64,000 nt of DNA, from assembly GCA_036012905.1 (NCBI GenBank), contig DASCQF010000074.1:11169-75168 (forward strand), read 5' to 3'. Below, one piece after another: positions 8,720-17,139 of the stretch. The notes below the pieces were generated by a model. It was not told where the DNA came from and did no database searches. It worked only from the letters and a program-made list of their open reading frames with translations. This stretch comes from NP936 sp002726085 (GTDB lineage Bacteria > Acidobacteriota > Vicinamibacteria > Vicinamibacterales > UBA8438). How positions within the stretch are numbered: the first letter of the stretch is position 1; each line of letters opens with the position of its first letter. The translations under genes and the position numbers were made by a program.

Positions 8720-9136
8720 ATGCCCCGCGCGCCTCGCTCATCGGCCACTCGACGGCGGGACCACCGACAAGGCACCCTTCCGCTTCGGCCGCCCAATCGG
8801 ACCGGCGCACAGAAAGTCCGCCCCAGCAACGAGCGCCCTCCAAAGGGACGCCGCCTGGCAAGCTTTCTGCTCGTTCTCACAATTGCGGTCCTCGTGGCAA
8901 ACGCGATCGTCGGAGAACGGGGTCTCGTCAAGACCGCGCGAGCCCGCCGCGAGCATCGGGAACTTGCTGAGTCGATCGCGCGACTCCAGCGGGAGAATCG
9001 AAGACTCGCACTTCAGGCCGACCGCATCCGGCGAGACCCCTCGGCCGTCGAAGCACTGGCCCGGGGCGAGCTCGGCCTCATCCGCCCCGGAGAACAGCTC
9101 TTCATCATCACCGACAGACCCCTACCGACACGGTAA
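8720..9136 (+). CDS. ftsB: FtsB/DivIC-type septum formation protein
   Basis: 138 residues. A basic cytoplasmic tail of about 45 residues is followed by one membrane helix (ASFLLVLTIAVLVANAIVG), then a coiled coil (ARREHRELAESIARLQRENR) and the short conserved tail ARGELGLIRPGEQLF that marks FtsB/DivIC. These bitopic proteins bridge FtsL and FtsQ in the divisome. I chose the ATG at 8720 because AAAAGGA lies five bases before it; the ATG at 8714 would be too close to that site. It is next to the initiator tRNA gene. Confidence 0.85.
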   Translation: MPRAPRSSATRRRDHRQGTLPLRPPNRTGAQKVRPSNERPPKGRRLASFLLVLTIAVLVANAIVGERGLVKTARARREHRELAESIARLQRENRRLALQADRIRRDPSAVEALARGELGLIRPGEQLFIITDRPLPTR

Positions 9137-9173
9137 GGCTGCCTCGACGGAACGGACGACCCCTGCCGCCCCG

Positions 9174-9202
9174 TTGACCCGATCCGAGCCGCATGGTACC
9201 AT
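9174..9202 (+). promoter_or_regulatory. Candidate promoter of the initiator tRNA gene
   Basis: TTGACC (9174-9179), 17-base spacer, TACCAT (9197-9202); predicted start near 9209, about 24 bases before the mature tRNA. Confidence 0.45.
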
Positions 9203-9232
9203 GTCGGCAAGATAGCAATTCTAGTCAGTTGA

Positions 9233-9309
<77 letters not shown>

Positions 9310-9332
9310 CGTTTCCGGCGTCTCGGTGGCAG

Positions 9333-9359
9333 AGGGGTGACTGGTGTCACCCCTTTTTT
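9333..9359 (+). terminator. Rho-independent terminator after tRNA-fMet
   Basis: A perfect nine-base-pair stem AGGGGTGAC/GTCACCCCT with a TGGT loop, running straight into six Ts. It is the only textbook terminator that I found in the window. Confidence 0.92.
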
Positions 9360-9425
9360 GTGTATAGTCGGTTAAACGACACCGGTCGCCAGACCGGATC
9401 CGGCTCACACAGGCAGAATCTCCTG

Positions 9426-11189
9426 ATGACGGTCTTGCCGCAAGATCGTGGCGCCAGCTTTCTTCTCGACCGGATCGAGCCCTCAGACATCGTCTGTCCC
9501 GAAGACATGGGTGACGACGAACGGCTCCTGATGCGCTCTATCAGGGAGTTCGCCGAGCAGGAGGTGGTCCCAAGGCTCGACGAGATCGAGCGTCGCAATA
9601 TAGATGTCATTCGCCCCTTGTTCAAGAAAGCGGCCGACCTCGGCATCTTCATGGCGGAGGTGCCCGAAGCGCATGGCGGCCTCGGACTGAGCCTGTTGGC
9701 GATTGCCGGCATGAGCGAGACGCGTTCGTATCTTGGGGGCTTGGCGTCGACTGTGTTCGCACACCAGGGTATTGGCACGCTGCCGTTGATCAACTTCGGC
9801 ACGAAACCCCAGATCGACCGGTATTTGACCCGGTGCATGAACGGCGAGCTGATGGCGGCCTTCGCACTGACCGAACCCGGCTCCGGTTCCGACGCCATGA
9901 ACATCAAGACCACGGCGGTGCTGAGCCCGGACCGTACGCACTACATGGTGAACGGTGCAAAGCAGTGGATCACGAACGCAGGTTGGGCCGATCTCTTCAT
10001 CCTGTTCGCCAAGGTCAATGGCACCGACTTCTCCGCGTTCCTGCTCGACCGTGACAGCCCAGGCCTGACCATAGGCGAACACGAGAAGCTGCTCGGCCTG
10101 CAGGGCTCGTCGGTCTGCGCGATGCAGCTCGACGACGTCGCCATCCCGGTCGAGAACCTGCTCGGCGAGATCGGCAAGGGCCACAAGGTGGCGATGTGCA
10201 CGCTCAACCTGGGCCGCATGAAGATGTCTGCGAATTGCGCCGGCACGGCCAAGAAGATTCTCGCGACGACGACGCAGTATGCCACTGAGCGGCGACAGTT
10301 CGGCCACCCGATTGCAGACTTCGGGTTGATTCAACGCAAGCTCGCCGACATGGCCGCACGCGCCTACAGCGCCGAATCGGTCGCCTATCGAACGGCCGGG
10401 CTGGTCTATGCGGCCACCGAGGTGATGGGTGACGAGCGCGCAGAGGCGCTCGACCTCAAGCTGAAGACACTCGCAGAATTTTCCGTGGAATGTGCGATGG
10501 CGAAGGTCATCGGGTCAGAGACCTATCATGGACTCTCGGACGACGCCTTACAGATTTACGGCGGCAACGGCTACAGCGAAGAGTATCCAGCGGCACGCTG
10601 GTATCGAGACTCGCGAATCACGCGCATTTACGAAGGCACGAGCGAAATCTGCCGCCTCAGTATCGCGAAGACGATCCTCCGTCGAGCAGCCCGCGGCCAG
10701 CTCCCCCTGCGTGACGCGGTCACGGGGCTGACACCCCCCGCCAAGAGCGACCAGAGATCTCGCTCCCACCGGGCGGGCATCGACGCCTTCAAGCAGATAT
10801 TTCTCTTCGTCATGGGTGAGGTATGGGCCGGTGTCGACGACGCGCAGCTACTCGAACCGACGCATCAGCAGTTCCTTGGCAGCCTCGCCGACATCGCCAT
10901 CGAGACGTATCGTGCCGAGAGCACGGTTCTCCGCGTCTCGAAGCTAACCCAGCAGCAGCCACGTGCCGATCTGCGTCTCCAGGCGGCGCTGGCGCGACTC
11001 GTCTTCTACCACGCAGCCGACCGCATACGTCAAGAGGCAACGGAGGTCCTCGCCGCGCTCCTGGAAGGCGACCGGCTCGCCGTCGCCATGAACCAGCTCG
11101 GCGACTGGCTGCCGACTCCAGCCGGCCTCATCGATACCCGCACCCTCGTCGCCGGCGAACTTGTCACCCGCAAGGGCGCCCTCCCCTGA
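9426..11189 (+). CDS. Acyl-CoA dehydrogenase, long form
   Basis: 587 residues; the common FAD enzyme is about 380, so about 200 residues extend beyond the catalytic core, as in ACAD9/very-long-chain-type proteins. It oxidises acyl-CoA to enoyl-CoA and passes electrons to electron-transfer flavoprotein. Signatures include AFALTEPGSGSDAMN, QWITNAG, QIYGGNGYSEEYP and YEGTSEICRL, whose glutamate is the catalytic base. The C-terminal part (about 400-587) is helical. I start at ATG 9426 because the upstream GTG at 9360 lies inside the terminator. No strong ribosome site is visible. Chain-length preference cannot be read. Confidence 0.92.
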   Translation: MTVLPQDRGASFLLDRIEPSDIVCPEDMGDDERLLMRSIREFAEQEVVPRLDEIERRNIDVIRPLFKKAADLGIFMAEVPEAHGGLGLSLLAIAGMSETRSYLGGLASTVFAHQGIGTLPLINFGTKPQIDRYLTRCMNGELMAAFALTEPGSGSDAMNIKTTAVLSPDRTHYMVNGAKQWITNAGWADLFILFAKVNGTDFSAFLLDRDSPGLTIGEHEKLLGLQGSSVCAMQLDDVAIPVENLLGEIGKGHKVAMCTLNLGRMKMSANCAGTAKKILATTTQYATERRQFGHPIADFGLIQRKLADMAARAYSAESVAYRTAGLVYAATEVMGDERAEALDLKLKTLAEFSVECAMAKVIGSETYHGLSDDALQIYGGNGYSEEYPAARWYRDSRITRIYEGTSEICRLSIAKTILRRAARGQLPLRDAVTGLTPPAKSDQRSRSHRAGIDAFKQIFLFVMGEVWAGVDDAQLLEPTHQQFLGSLADIAIETYRAESTVLRVSKLTQQQPRADLRLQAALARLVFYHAADRIRQEATEVLAALLEGDRLAVAMNQLGDWLPTPAGLIDTRTLVAGELVTRKGALP

Positions 11190-11261
11190 GCCGTTCGTTG
11201 GTGTGCCGTCCTGGCGCTCCTCGCCTCCAAACTCGCCTCTCCCCCCCCCGACCTGTTCAAG

Positions 11262-11290
11262 TTGGTGGGTTTCGACCCCTGGAGTATAGT
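11262..11290 (+). promoter_or_regulatory. Candidate promoter of glnK-amtB
   Basis: TTGGTG (11262-11267), 17-base spacer, TATAGT (11285-11290), leader of about 62 bases. I looked for a sigma-54 site, common upstream of glnK, and saw none. A run of nine Cs (11241-11249) precedes it. Confidence 0.4.
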
Positions 11291-11358
11291 GACCCGCATC
11301 GATCGCAACACGTCGGCCGCGTGCCACCCTGGTCGCCTTACCAACGAAGGAGAGCCCG

Positions 11359-11697
11359 ATGAAGCTCGTCACCGCCATCATCAAGCCCCACACGCTCGAC
11401 GAGGTGCGCGACACCCTCTCTCGTCTGGGTGTCTCTGGAATGACTGTCACCGAAGTCAAGGGCTTCGGACGCCAAAAAGGCCACACGGAGATCTATCGCG
11501 GCGCGGAGTACACGGTCGACTTCATACCGAAGATCAAGCTCGACATCGTGGTGGGCGACGAGCAGGCGGATGCCGTGATTGAAGGCATCAAGAGCTCGGC
11601 CCGCACCGGGTCCATCGGCGACGGCAAGATTTTTGTCAGCGACATCGAACAGGCGGTCCGCATTCGCACGAGCGAAGCCGGCAACGACGCAATATAG
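11359..11697 (+). CDS. glnK: P-II nitrogen regulatory protein
   Basis: 112 residues, standard for P-II. The T-loop carries the uridylylation tyrosine in HTEIYRGAEYTVDF, and the B-loop TGSIGDGKIFV is intact. It senses ATP/ADP and 2-oxoglutarate and, when unmodified, plugs the ammonium channel. Called glnK rather than glnB because amtB follows 13 bases downstream. The ribosome site GAAGGAGAG is strong. Confidence 0.95.
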   Translation: MKLVTAIIKPHTLDEVRDTLSRLGVSGMTVTEVKGFGRQKGHTEIYRGAEYTVDFIPKIKLDIVVGDEQADAVIEGIKSSARTGSIGDGKIFVSDIEQAVRIRTSEAGNDAI

Positions 11698-11710
11698 AGG
11701 AGCCAGACTG

Positions 11711-13015
11711 ATGACGACTCTCAAACGGAGAACCGCCGTTCTGGTCGCAGCCGCGATGCTCGTGCTCGCGCTCCCCCGCCTCGCGGTCGCGCAGGATGGG
11801 TTGAGCGCTGGCGACACCGCCTGGATGCTCACATCGAGCGTGCTTGTCCTTTTCATGACCATCCCCGGGCTGGCGCTCTTCTACGCTGGTCTCGTGCGCG
11901 CGAAGAACGTGCTCTCGGTCATGATGCAGTGCTTCGCACTCACCTGCATGGTTACCGTCCTGTGGACCGTCTACGTCTACGGCCTGGCGTTCGGCGACGG
12001 CGGCGGGCTGAACGATTACATCGGCTTCGGCAAGTTCTTCCTCTCGGGTGTCTCGGTGGACAGCCTCTGGCCGGGCACCGCGATTCCAGAGTCGGTCTAC
12101 CAGATGTTTCAGCTGACCTTCGCCATCATCACCCCGGCGCTCATCGTCGGGGCGTTCGCCGAGCGGATGAAGTTCTCGGCGATGATGGTGTTCATGTCGC
12201 TGTGGGTGACGTTCGTCTACGCCCCGGTAGCGCACTGGGTCTGGGGCGGCGGCTTCCTGAGCCAGATGGGGGTGCTCGACTTCGCCGGCGGCACCGTCGT
12301 GCACATCAACGCCGGCGTTGCCGCGCTGGTGCTCTGTATCCTGCTCGGCAGACGCGCCGGATACCCCACCACCTCGATGGCGCCAAATAGCCTCGTGCTC
12401 ACCGTCGTCGGCGCCTCGATGCTCTGGGTCGGCTGGTTCGGCTTCAACGCCGGAAGTGAGCTCGCGGCTGACGGAACGGCCGGCATGGCAATGGCGGTAA
12501 CCCACATCTCGACCGCAATGGCCGGGTTCACCTGGATGCTCATCGAGTGGTCCAGTCACGGGAAGCCGAGCGTGCTCGGCGTCGCCACCGGCGCGGTGGC
12601 GGGTTTGGTCGCCATCACTCCGGCGTCCGGCTACGTCGGTCCGGTGGGTGCCCTGACGATTGGGCTTTCCGCAGGCGTGCTGTGCTACTGGGGCGCCAAC
12701 GGTCTGAAGCGGCAGTTTGGCTACGACGACTCGCTGGACGTCTTCGGCGTTCACGGCGTGGGCGGCATCGTGGGCGCGCTCCTGACCGGGGTCTTCGCCT
12801 CCAGCGCCCTGGGCGGCTCGGAGGAGGGCCTGAACATCGGCAGCCAGCTCGGACTGCAGGCGGTTGGTGTCGGCACCACCCTGGTGTATTCGGGCGTGGT
12901 GACGTTCATCCTCGTCAAGGTGGTCGACGGCCTGATCGGCATCCGCGTGACCGACGAGGAGGAGAGCACCGGGCTCGACCTCGCCTTGCACGACGAGCGA
13001 GGGTTTAGTCTCTAG
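11711..13015 (+). CDS. amtB: Ammonium transporter
   Basis: 434 residues with a cleavable signal peptide (ends near AVAQDG) and eleven predicted membrane helices. The twin-histidine pore is present: one in GGTVVHINAGVAALV and one in DVFGVHGVGGIVGALLTG. It conducts ammonium across the inner membrane under GlnK control. GAGGAG lies about nine bases before the ATG. A hairpin (13020-13036) begins five bases after the stop codon and may end the operon. Confidence 0.96.
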   Translation: MTTLKRRTAVLVAAAMLVLALPRLAVAQDGLSAGDTAWMLTSSVLVLFMTIPGLALFYAGLVRAKNVLSVMMQCFALTCMVTVLWTVYVYGLAFGDGGGLNDYIGFGKFFLSGVSVDSLWPGTAIPESVYQMFQLTFAIITPALIVGAFAERMKFSAMMVFMSLWVTFVYAPVAHWVWGGGFLSQMGVLDFAGGTVVHINAGVAALVLCILLGRRAGYPTTSMAPNSLVLTVVGASMLWVGWFGFNAGSELAADGTAGMAMAVTHISTAMAGFTWMLIEWSSHGKPSVLGVATGAVAGLVAITPASGYVGPVGALTIGLSAGVLCYWGANGLKRQFGYDDSLDVFGVHGVGGIVGALLTGVFASSALGGSEEGLNIGSQLGLQAVGVGTTLVYSGVVTFILVKVVDGLIGIRVTDEEESTGLDLALHDERGFSL

Positions 13016-13019
13016 TCAG

Positions 13020-13112
13020 CTGGGGCTCCGCCCCAGACCCCGGCTTCGTCGCTTGTGGGGCCCCACCGCCCCACGCCGTGCTTCGCGGGCGCGCACGTGC
13101 GCACCGCCGCCT
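13020..13112 (+). repeat. Structured intergenic repeat, copy 1
   Basis: About 93 bases: a seven-base-pair hairpin CTGGGGC/GCCCCAG, a second GTGGGG/CCCCAC palindrome, and a tail with the palindrome GCGCACGTGCGC. Copy 2 is at 27261-27353 with roughly 80 percent identity. The first hairpin differs at its closing pair in a compensatory way (C-G here, G-C there). Here it may serve as the terminator of glnK-amtB. Confidence 0.65.
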
Positions 13113-13134
13113 CCGGCGGCCTGGGAAAGCGGTC

Positions 13135-14202
13135 CTAGGAAAGCGCGGCGATGACGGCGGCCGTCATGTCGTCGGTGGTGGCCGCACCGCCGAGGTCGCC
13201 CGTCTTCGTCGCCCCTGCCGCCAGGACCCGCTCGACCGCGGCCACTAGCGTTGCGGCCGCGTCGACCTCACTCAGCTGTTCGAGCATCATTGCCCCGGTC
13301 AGAATTTGGGCGATCGGATTGGCGACGCCTCGCCCAGCGATGTCTGGCGCCGACCCATGCACCGGTTCGAACATGGAGGGGTGCGACCTGTCCGGATTCA
13401 GATTGGCTCCCGGCGCCAGCCCGATCGAGCCGGCAATCGCCGGCCCCAGATCGGACAGGATGTCCCCGAACAAGTTGCTTGCGACGATGACGTCGAACCA
13501 ATCTGGGTGCTGCACCAGATGCGCCGTGAGAATGTCGATGTGATACTGGTCCGTCCGAATGTCGGGATAGTCTGCCGCGATAACCTGGAACCGCTCGTCC
13601 CAGAACGGCATGGTGTGGATGATCCCGTTCGACTTGGTTGCCGACGTCACATGACGCGCCGGCCGGGTGCCGGCAAGCTCGAATCCATAGCGAAGCACAC
13701 GGTCCACCCCTTTTCGGGTAAAGATTGCCTGCTGCACAGCCATCTCGTCCGGGGTTCCCGCATAGAGGCGTCCGCCGATCTCGGAGTACTCGCCCTCGTT
13801 GTTCTCCCGAACGACGACAAAGTCGATATCGGATGGTGCGCGGTCGGCCAACGGCGTACGGACACCCGGGAGGAGCCGAACCGGACGCAGATTGACGTAC
13901 TGGATGAACCGCCGACGTATCGGGATCAGCAGACCCCAGAGCGATACGTGGTCTGGTACACCCGGATAGCCGATGGCACCCAGAAAGATCGCGTCGAACC
14001 CGGACAAATCCGACACGTCGCCGTCTCCGGTCATACTCCCGGTCCGCGCATATAGCTCACACGACCAGTCGAACGCCGTCCAGTCGAACCGGAAGCCGAA
14101 CCGCTCCCCCACCGCCTCGAGTGCCCGCTGCGCCGCCGGCACCACCTCCTGCCCGATCCCATCGCCGGGAATCACGGCGATCCGATGTGTGCTGTCTGTC
14201 AT
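13135..14202 (-). CDS. Tartrate/D-malate-type dehydrogenase (isopropylmalate dehydrogenase family)
   Basis: 355 residues. Begins IAVIPGDGIGQEVVP and has YVNLRPVRLLPGV, the substrate arginines, VVRENNEGEYSEIGGR, and the metal-binding NLFGDILSDLGPAI typical of beta-decarboxylating dehydrogenases. The family branch resembles tartrate dehydrogenase/DmlA, which oxidises D-malate or tartrate with NAD, rather than LeuB. Start at 14202 is set by AAGGTGA upstream. It follows the CaiB CoA-transferase gene on the same strand, with a heptad repeat in the gap. Substrate is not certain. Confidence 0.88.
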   Translation of the reverse strand: MTDSTHRIAVIPGDGIGQEVVPAAQRALEAVGERFGFRFDWTAFDWSCELYARTGSMTGDGDVSDLSGFDAIFLGAIGYPGVPDHVSLWGLLIPIRRRFIQYVNLRPVRLLPGVRTPLADRAPSDIDFVVVRENNEGEYSEIGGRLYAGTPDEMAVQQAIFTRKGVDRVLRYGFELAGTRPARHVTSATKSNGIIHTMPFWDERFQVIAADYPDIRTDQYHIDILTAHLVQHPDWFDVIVASNLFGDILSDLGPAIAGSIGLAPGANLNPDRSHPSMFEPVHGSAPDIAGRGVANPIAQILTGAMMLEQLSEVDAAATLVAAVERVLAAGATKTGDLGGAATTDDMTAAVIAALS

Positions 14203-14228
14203 GTCACCTTCTGAATTGCAACTGATGA

Positions 14229-14278
14229 TGGCGAAGCCCTCCCGCTCCCTCCTGCCTCCTGTCTCCTGTCTCCTCGCG
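14229..14278 (-). repeat. Heptad intergenic repeat, copy 2
   Basis: Minus-strand reading: GGAGACA/GGAGACA/GGAGGCA units followed by GGAGGGCTTCGCC, directly downstream of the CaiB gene stop. Same order of parts as copies at 27.4 and 36.5 kb. Confidence 0.65.
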
Positions 14279-14285
14279 CACTCCG

Positions 14286-15470
14286 TCAACCCACCGCGCC
14301 AAGACGACGCAGCTCGGCGATCTCATCCGCCGAAAAGCCGGCCTGGCTCAACACCTCGTCGGTATGCTGGCCGAGTAGTGGCGCGGGCCGGCCTGGCGTC
14401 AACGGCGTTTCGGACAATTTCAGCGGTGTGCCCAATGTCTGGATGCGACCCAGCGTCGGATGGTCCGTCTCGACGACCAGCTCCCGCGCCCGAACGTGCG
14501 CGTCCGCCATCACTTCCGCGTAGTCGTTGATCGGACCGCACGGTACGTCGTGCGTGTCGAACACGGTGAGCCAGTGTGCCCGGGAACGGCTCGCCATCAC
14601 TGCTTCGATACGCCCAACCAGTGCGACCCGGTTCCGGATCCGGTGCGCGTCATCTCGATAATCCGGGTCCCCGGCCCACTCGGAATGCCCAAGCGCGTCA
14701 CACAACTTGCGAAAAATCTTGTCGTTGGCCGCGCCGACCGTTACGTAGCCATCGGCGCACCGCATCGCTTGATACGGCGCGTTCATGCGATGAGCCGAAC
14801 CCAGGGGTTCCGGCACGCCACGCCCGGAAAAATACTGGGTCGCTTCCCACACCGACAGCGCGACACCTGCATCGACCAGAGACGTATCGACCAACTGGCC
14901 ACGACCGGTTCGTGCCCGCGCCAGAAGCGCCGACAGGATACCGATCACCGCGAACAGCCCCGCGCCCAAATCGGTGATGGGCACACCAACCTTCACGGGC
15001 GGTCTGCCAGCCTCACCGGTCACCGACATGAGCCCAGACACGCCCTGCGCCACCAGGTCGAAACCGCCCTTTCCCGCCGACGGGCCTGTCCTCCCGTAGC
15101 CGGAGATCGAGGCGTACACCAGTGCGGGATGCCGGCTTGCCAGCTCTTCGTAACCCAGCCCAAGGCGGCCCATGACCCCAGGCCGGTAGTTCTCGACCAG
15201 CACGTCCACCGAGCCCACGAGTCGGCGCACCGTGTCCTGACCTGCCTGCTGTTTCAGATCCACTACGACGCCGCGCTTACCGCGATTGACCGCATTGAAG
15301 CTCGGGCTGTCGGTTCCGACCGCGCCCGGCATCCGCCTGGTAGAGTCCCCAGTGGGCGATTCGACCTTGATCACGTCAGCGCCCATGTCGCACAGTAGCA
15401 TCGCGCAGAACGGCCCGGCCATCACCTGCGTCAGGTCCAGTACCCGTATGCCGTCGAGGGCGTGTGTCAT
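14286..15470 (-). CDS. CaiB/BaiF family CoA-transferase (class III)
   Basis: 394 residues. Family signatures: IRVLDLTQVMAGPFCAMLL, GADVIKVE, NRGKRGVVVDLK, LVENYRPGVM, and the nucleophilic aspartate in GVPITDLGAGLFA. These enzymes move CoA between an acyl-CoA and a free acid (formate, carnitine, bile acid, succinate, mesaconate). It is divergent from the crotonase-like gene at 15587 and upstream of the tartrate/malate-type dehydrogenase, suggesting one small-acid catabolic route. Donor and acceptor cannot be read. Confidence 0.92.
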   Translation of the reverse strand: MTHALDGIRVLDLTQVMAGPFCAMLLCDMGADVIKVESPTGDSTRRMPGAVGTDSPSFNAVNRGKRGVVVDLKQQAGQDTVRRLVGSVDVLVENYRPGVMGRLGLGYEELASRHPALVYASISGYGRTGPSAGKGGFDLVAQGVSGLMSVTGEAGRPPVKVGVPITDLGAGLFAVIGILSALLARARTGRGQLVDTSLVDAGVALSVWEATQYFSGRGVPEPLGSAHRMNAPYQAMRCADGYVTVGAANDKIFRKLCDALGHSEWAGDPDYRDDAHRIRNRVALVGRIEAVMASRSRAHWLTVFDTHDVPCGPINDYAEVMADAHVRARELVVETDHPTLGRIQTLGTPLKLSETPLTPGRPAPLLGQHTDEVLSQAGFSADEIAELRRLGAVG

Positions 15471-15510
15471 AAGAGGCCTCGCGGGATGCAGCGCCCTTTG
15501 GCAGGCTCAG

Positions 15511-15537
15511 GGCGTCCCGAACACGTCGAGGGACGCC
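15511..15537. repeat. Short inverted repeat between divergent genes
   Basis: GGCGTCCC (15511-15518) and GGGACGCC (15530-15537) form a perfect eight-base-pair stem with an 11-base loop. The flank GGCAGGCTCAGG resembles widespread small intergenic palindromes. It could also be an operator for the two divergent genes. Confidence 0.4.
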
Positions 15538-15586
15538 GGCCGCATGCAGCAGGGCGTTTACCACCGGCTGCGAGGAGAACGAAACC

Positions 15587-16372
15587 GTGTCTACGTCTCA
15601 CACCATCTACACCACCGCTGGCCCGGTCGCCACGCTCACATTCAATCGCCCCACGTCGCGGAACGCCATGACCTGGGCGATGTACGACGCGCTGCTGGAC
15701 ACCTGCGACGCAGTCGATGCCGACCCGGCCGTCCGTGTCCTCGTCCTGCGCGGGACCGACGACCGAGCCTTCGTCGCCGGCACCGACATCAGCCAATTTC
15801 AGGACCTCCACACTGGCGAGGACGCCCTGGCCTACGAGGCTCGGCTCGACCATGTGATCGACCGGCTCGAGCGGCTGACCAAGCCAACCATCGCGCGAAT
15901 TCAAGGAGTCGCCGTCGGTGGAGGCTGTGTCATTGCGATGGCCTGCGACCTGCGCATCTGCGGGCCGGACGCGCACTTCGGTGTGCCGGTCGCCCGCACA
16001 CTCGGCAACTGCCTGTCGGCCGCCAACTGCGCTCGTCTGCTGGATCTCGTCGGCCCGGCTCGTCTGAAAGACATCCTGTTCACCGCCCGGTTGCTCGGTG
16101 CACAGGAAGCGCTCGCCGCCGGGCTGGCGACCCGGGTCGTAGACGCCGACGCCCTTGACCGGGTCGTGACCGAGACCGCCGAGACGATCGCCGCGAACGC
16201 CCCGCTCACCGTCAGGGCCACCAAAGAAATGGTGCGTCGCCTGCAGGCTCATCGACGAATCGAACCGGCCCTGGGTCACGATTTGATCATTGCCTGCTAC
16301 ACGAGCCAAGACTTCAAACTTGCCGTCGAGGCGTTTCTCGCCAAGCGCCCTCCGGTCTGGACCGGTCGCTGA
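15587..16372 (+). CDS. Crotonase (enoyl-CoA hydratase/isomerase) family protein lacking both catalytic glutamates
   Basis: 261 residues with the crotonase fold: oxyanion-hole segment AFVAGTDISQF, IQGVAVGGGC and CDLRICGPDAHFGVPV. In true hydratases two glutamates follow GGGC and sit in FGQPE; here both positions are valine (V115 and V135). It therefore probably carries out a different reaction (isomerase, hydrolase, decarboxylase or a non-catalytic role). GTG start, with GAGGAG about nine bases upstream. Divergent from the CaiB gene. Confidence 0.85.
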   Translation: MSTSHTIYTTAGPVATLTFNRPTSRNAMTWAMYDALLDTCDAVDADPAVRVLVLRGTDDRAFVAGTDISQFQDLHTGEDALAYEARLDHVIDRLERLTKPTIARIQGVAVGGGCVIAMACDLRICGPDAHFGVPVARTLGNCLSAANCARLLDLVGPARLKDILFTARLLGAQEALAAGLATRVVDADALDRVVTETAETIAANAPLTVRATKEMVRRLQAHRRIEPALGHDLIIACYTSQDFKLAVEAFLAKRPPVWTGR

Positions 16373-16436
16373 CCGTGCCGCGCCCCCCGTCACTCGGCCG
16401 ACTCGTAGGCGGCCGTCAGGTCACGCGTCGCTACCT

Positions 16437-16529
16437 TTACACCAGCGTGACGTTGTCGCGTTCTTGCCGGGCCGCCAGCCCGGCGCGGTCCCGGTCTCGC
16501 AAGGGCTCTCCCAGCGCGGCGTCCAGGTC
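16437..16529 (-). pseudogene. Possible C-terminal remnant of a PP2C-like protein
   Basis: The 185-base gap between the crotonase and rpiB genes holds a short frame with strongly coding-like GC3 and no start, reading DLDAALGEPLRDRDRAG and ending in RDNVTLV and a stop. The end resembles the usual PP2C tail (RDNVTVVVV). A hairpin (16467-16483, CCGGGC/GCCCGG) overlaps it. Very short, so chance is possible. Confidence 0.25.
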
Positions 16530-16557
16530 TGACCCCAACCTCGACCTGCCCGTTCGG

Positions 16558-17028
16558 TCAGTCAGGCCCCCCCGCCTCAGACCAGTCCCGTGCCTCTAAC
16601 TGCTCCACCTTGCCGAGCCGGCGACGATGGCGCTCGTCAGCCGAGAACCGGGCTCCGAGAAATGCCTCGAGCACCTCGACGGCGAGCGCGACCCCGATGA
16701 TGCGAGCACCCAGCACCAGGACGTTCATGTCGTCGTGCTCAACCCCCTGATGGGCGGAGTATGTGTCGTGACAAACCGCGGCACGCACACCCGGCACCTT
16801 GTTGGCGGCCACACTCGCGCCGACACCGCTGCCGCAGATCATGACTCCCCGGTCGACCTCGCTCTGACGCACGGCAACAGCCACAGCTTCGGCGTAGTCT
16901 GGATAGTCCACCGCTTGATCGCTGTCGGCACCCACGTCGACGACCTCGTGACCACCATGACGCAGCGTCCCGATCAGCATGTCCTTCAGGTGAAATCCGG
17001 CGTGATCCGACCCGATCGCGATACGCAT
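16558..17028 (-). CDS. rpiB: Ribose-5-phosphate isomerase B
   Basis: 156 residues, standard for RpiB. MRIAIGSDHAGF, the catalytic cysteine in VMICGSGVGASVAANKVPG, and HDTYSAHQGVEHDDMNVLVLGARIIG-type motifs are present. It interconverts ribulose and ribose 5-phosphate; ribose 5-phosphate leads to PRPP, which the nearby PncB consumes. The start with GAGAGACGG upstream gives the exact family N-terminus. Convergent with the crotonase gene, divergent from the sirtuin gene. Confidence 0.95.
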   Translation of the reverse strand: MRIAIGSDHAGFHLKDMLIGTLRHGGHEVVDVGADSDQAVDYPDYAEAVAVAVRQSEVDRGVMICGSGVGASVAANKVPGVRAAVCHDTYSAHQGVEHDDMNVLVLGARIIGVALAVEVLEAFLGARFSADERHRRRLGKVEQLEARDWSEAGGPD

Positions 17029-17139
17029 CCGTCTCTCTCCCGTTGCGGACCTCTCTCGCCATGGCCGCGGCGGGAACACATCCGCGGCGAAGGCGGATCG
17101 TACTACAGCAAGACTGGCTGCTCTCGGTAGAATGCACCG

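Noticed and set aside
9360..9425. Earlier GTG start for the acyl-CoA dehydrogenase
   Set aside because: It lies in the T-tract end of the terminator after tRNA-fMet, and the added residues do not fit the family.
11636..12991. A 451-codon minus-strand frame opposite amtB
   Set aside because: Antisense of a membrane protein; no motif, and amtB is unambiguous.
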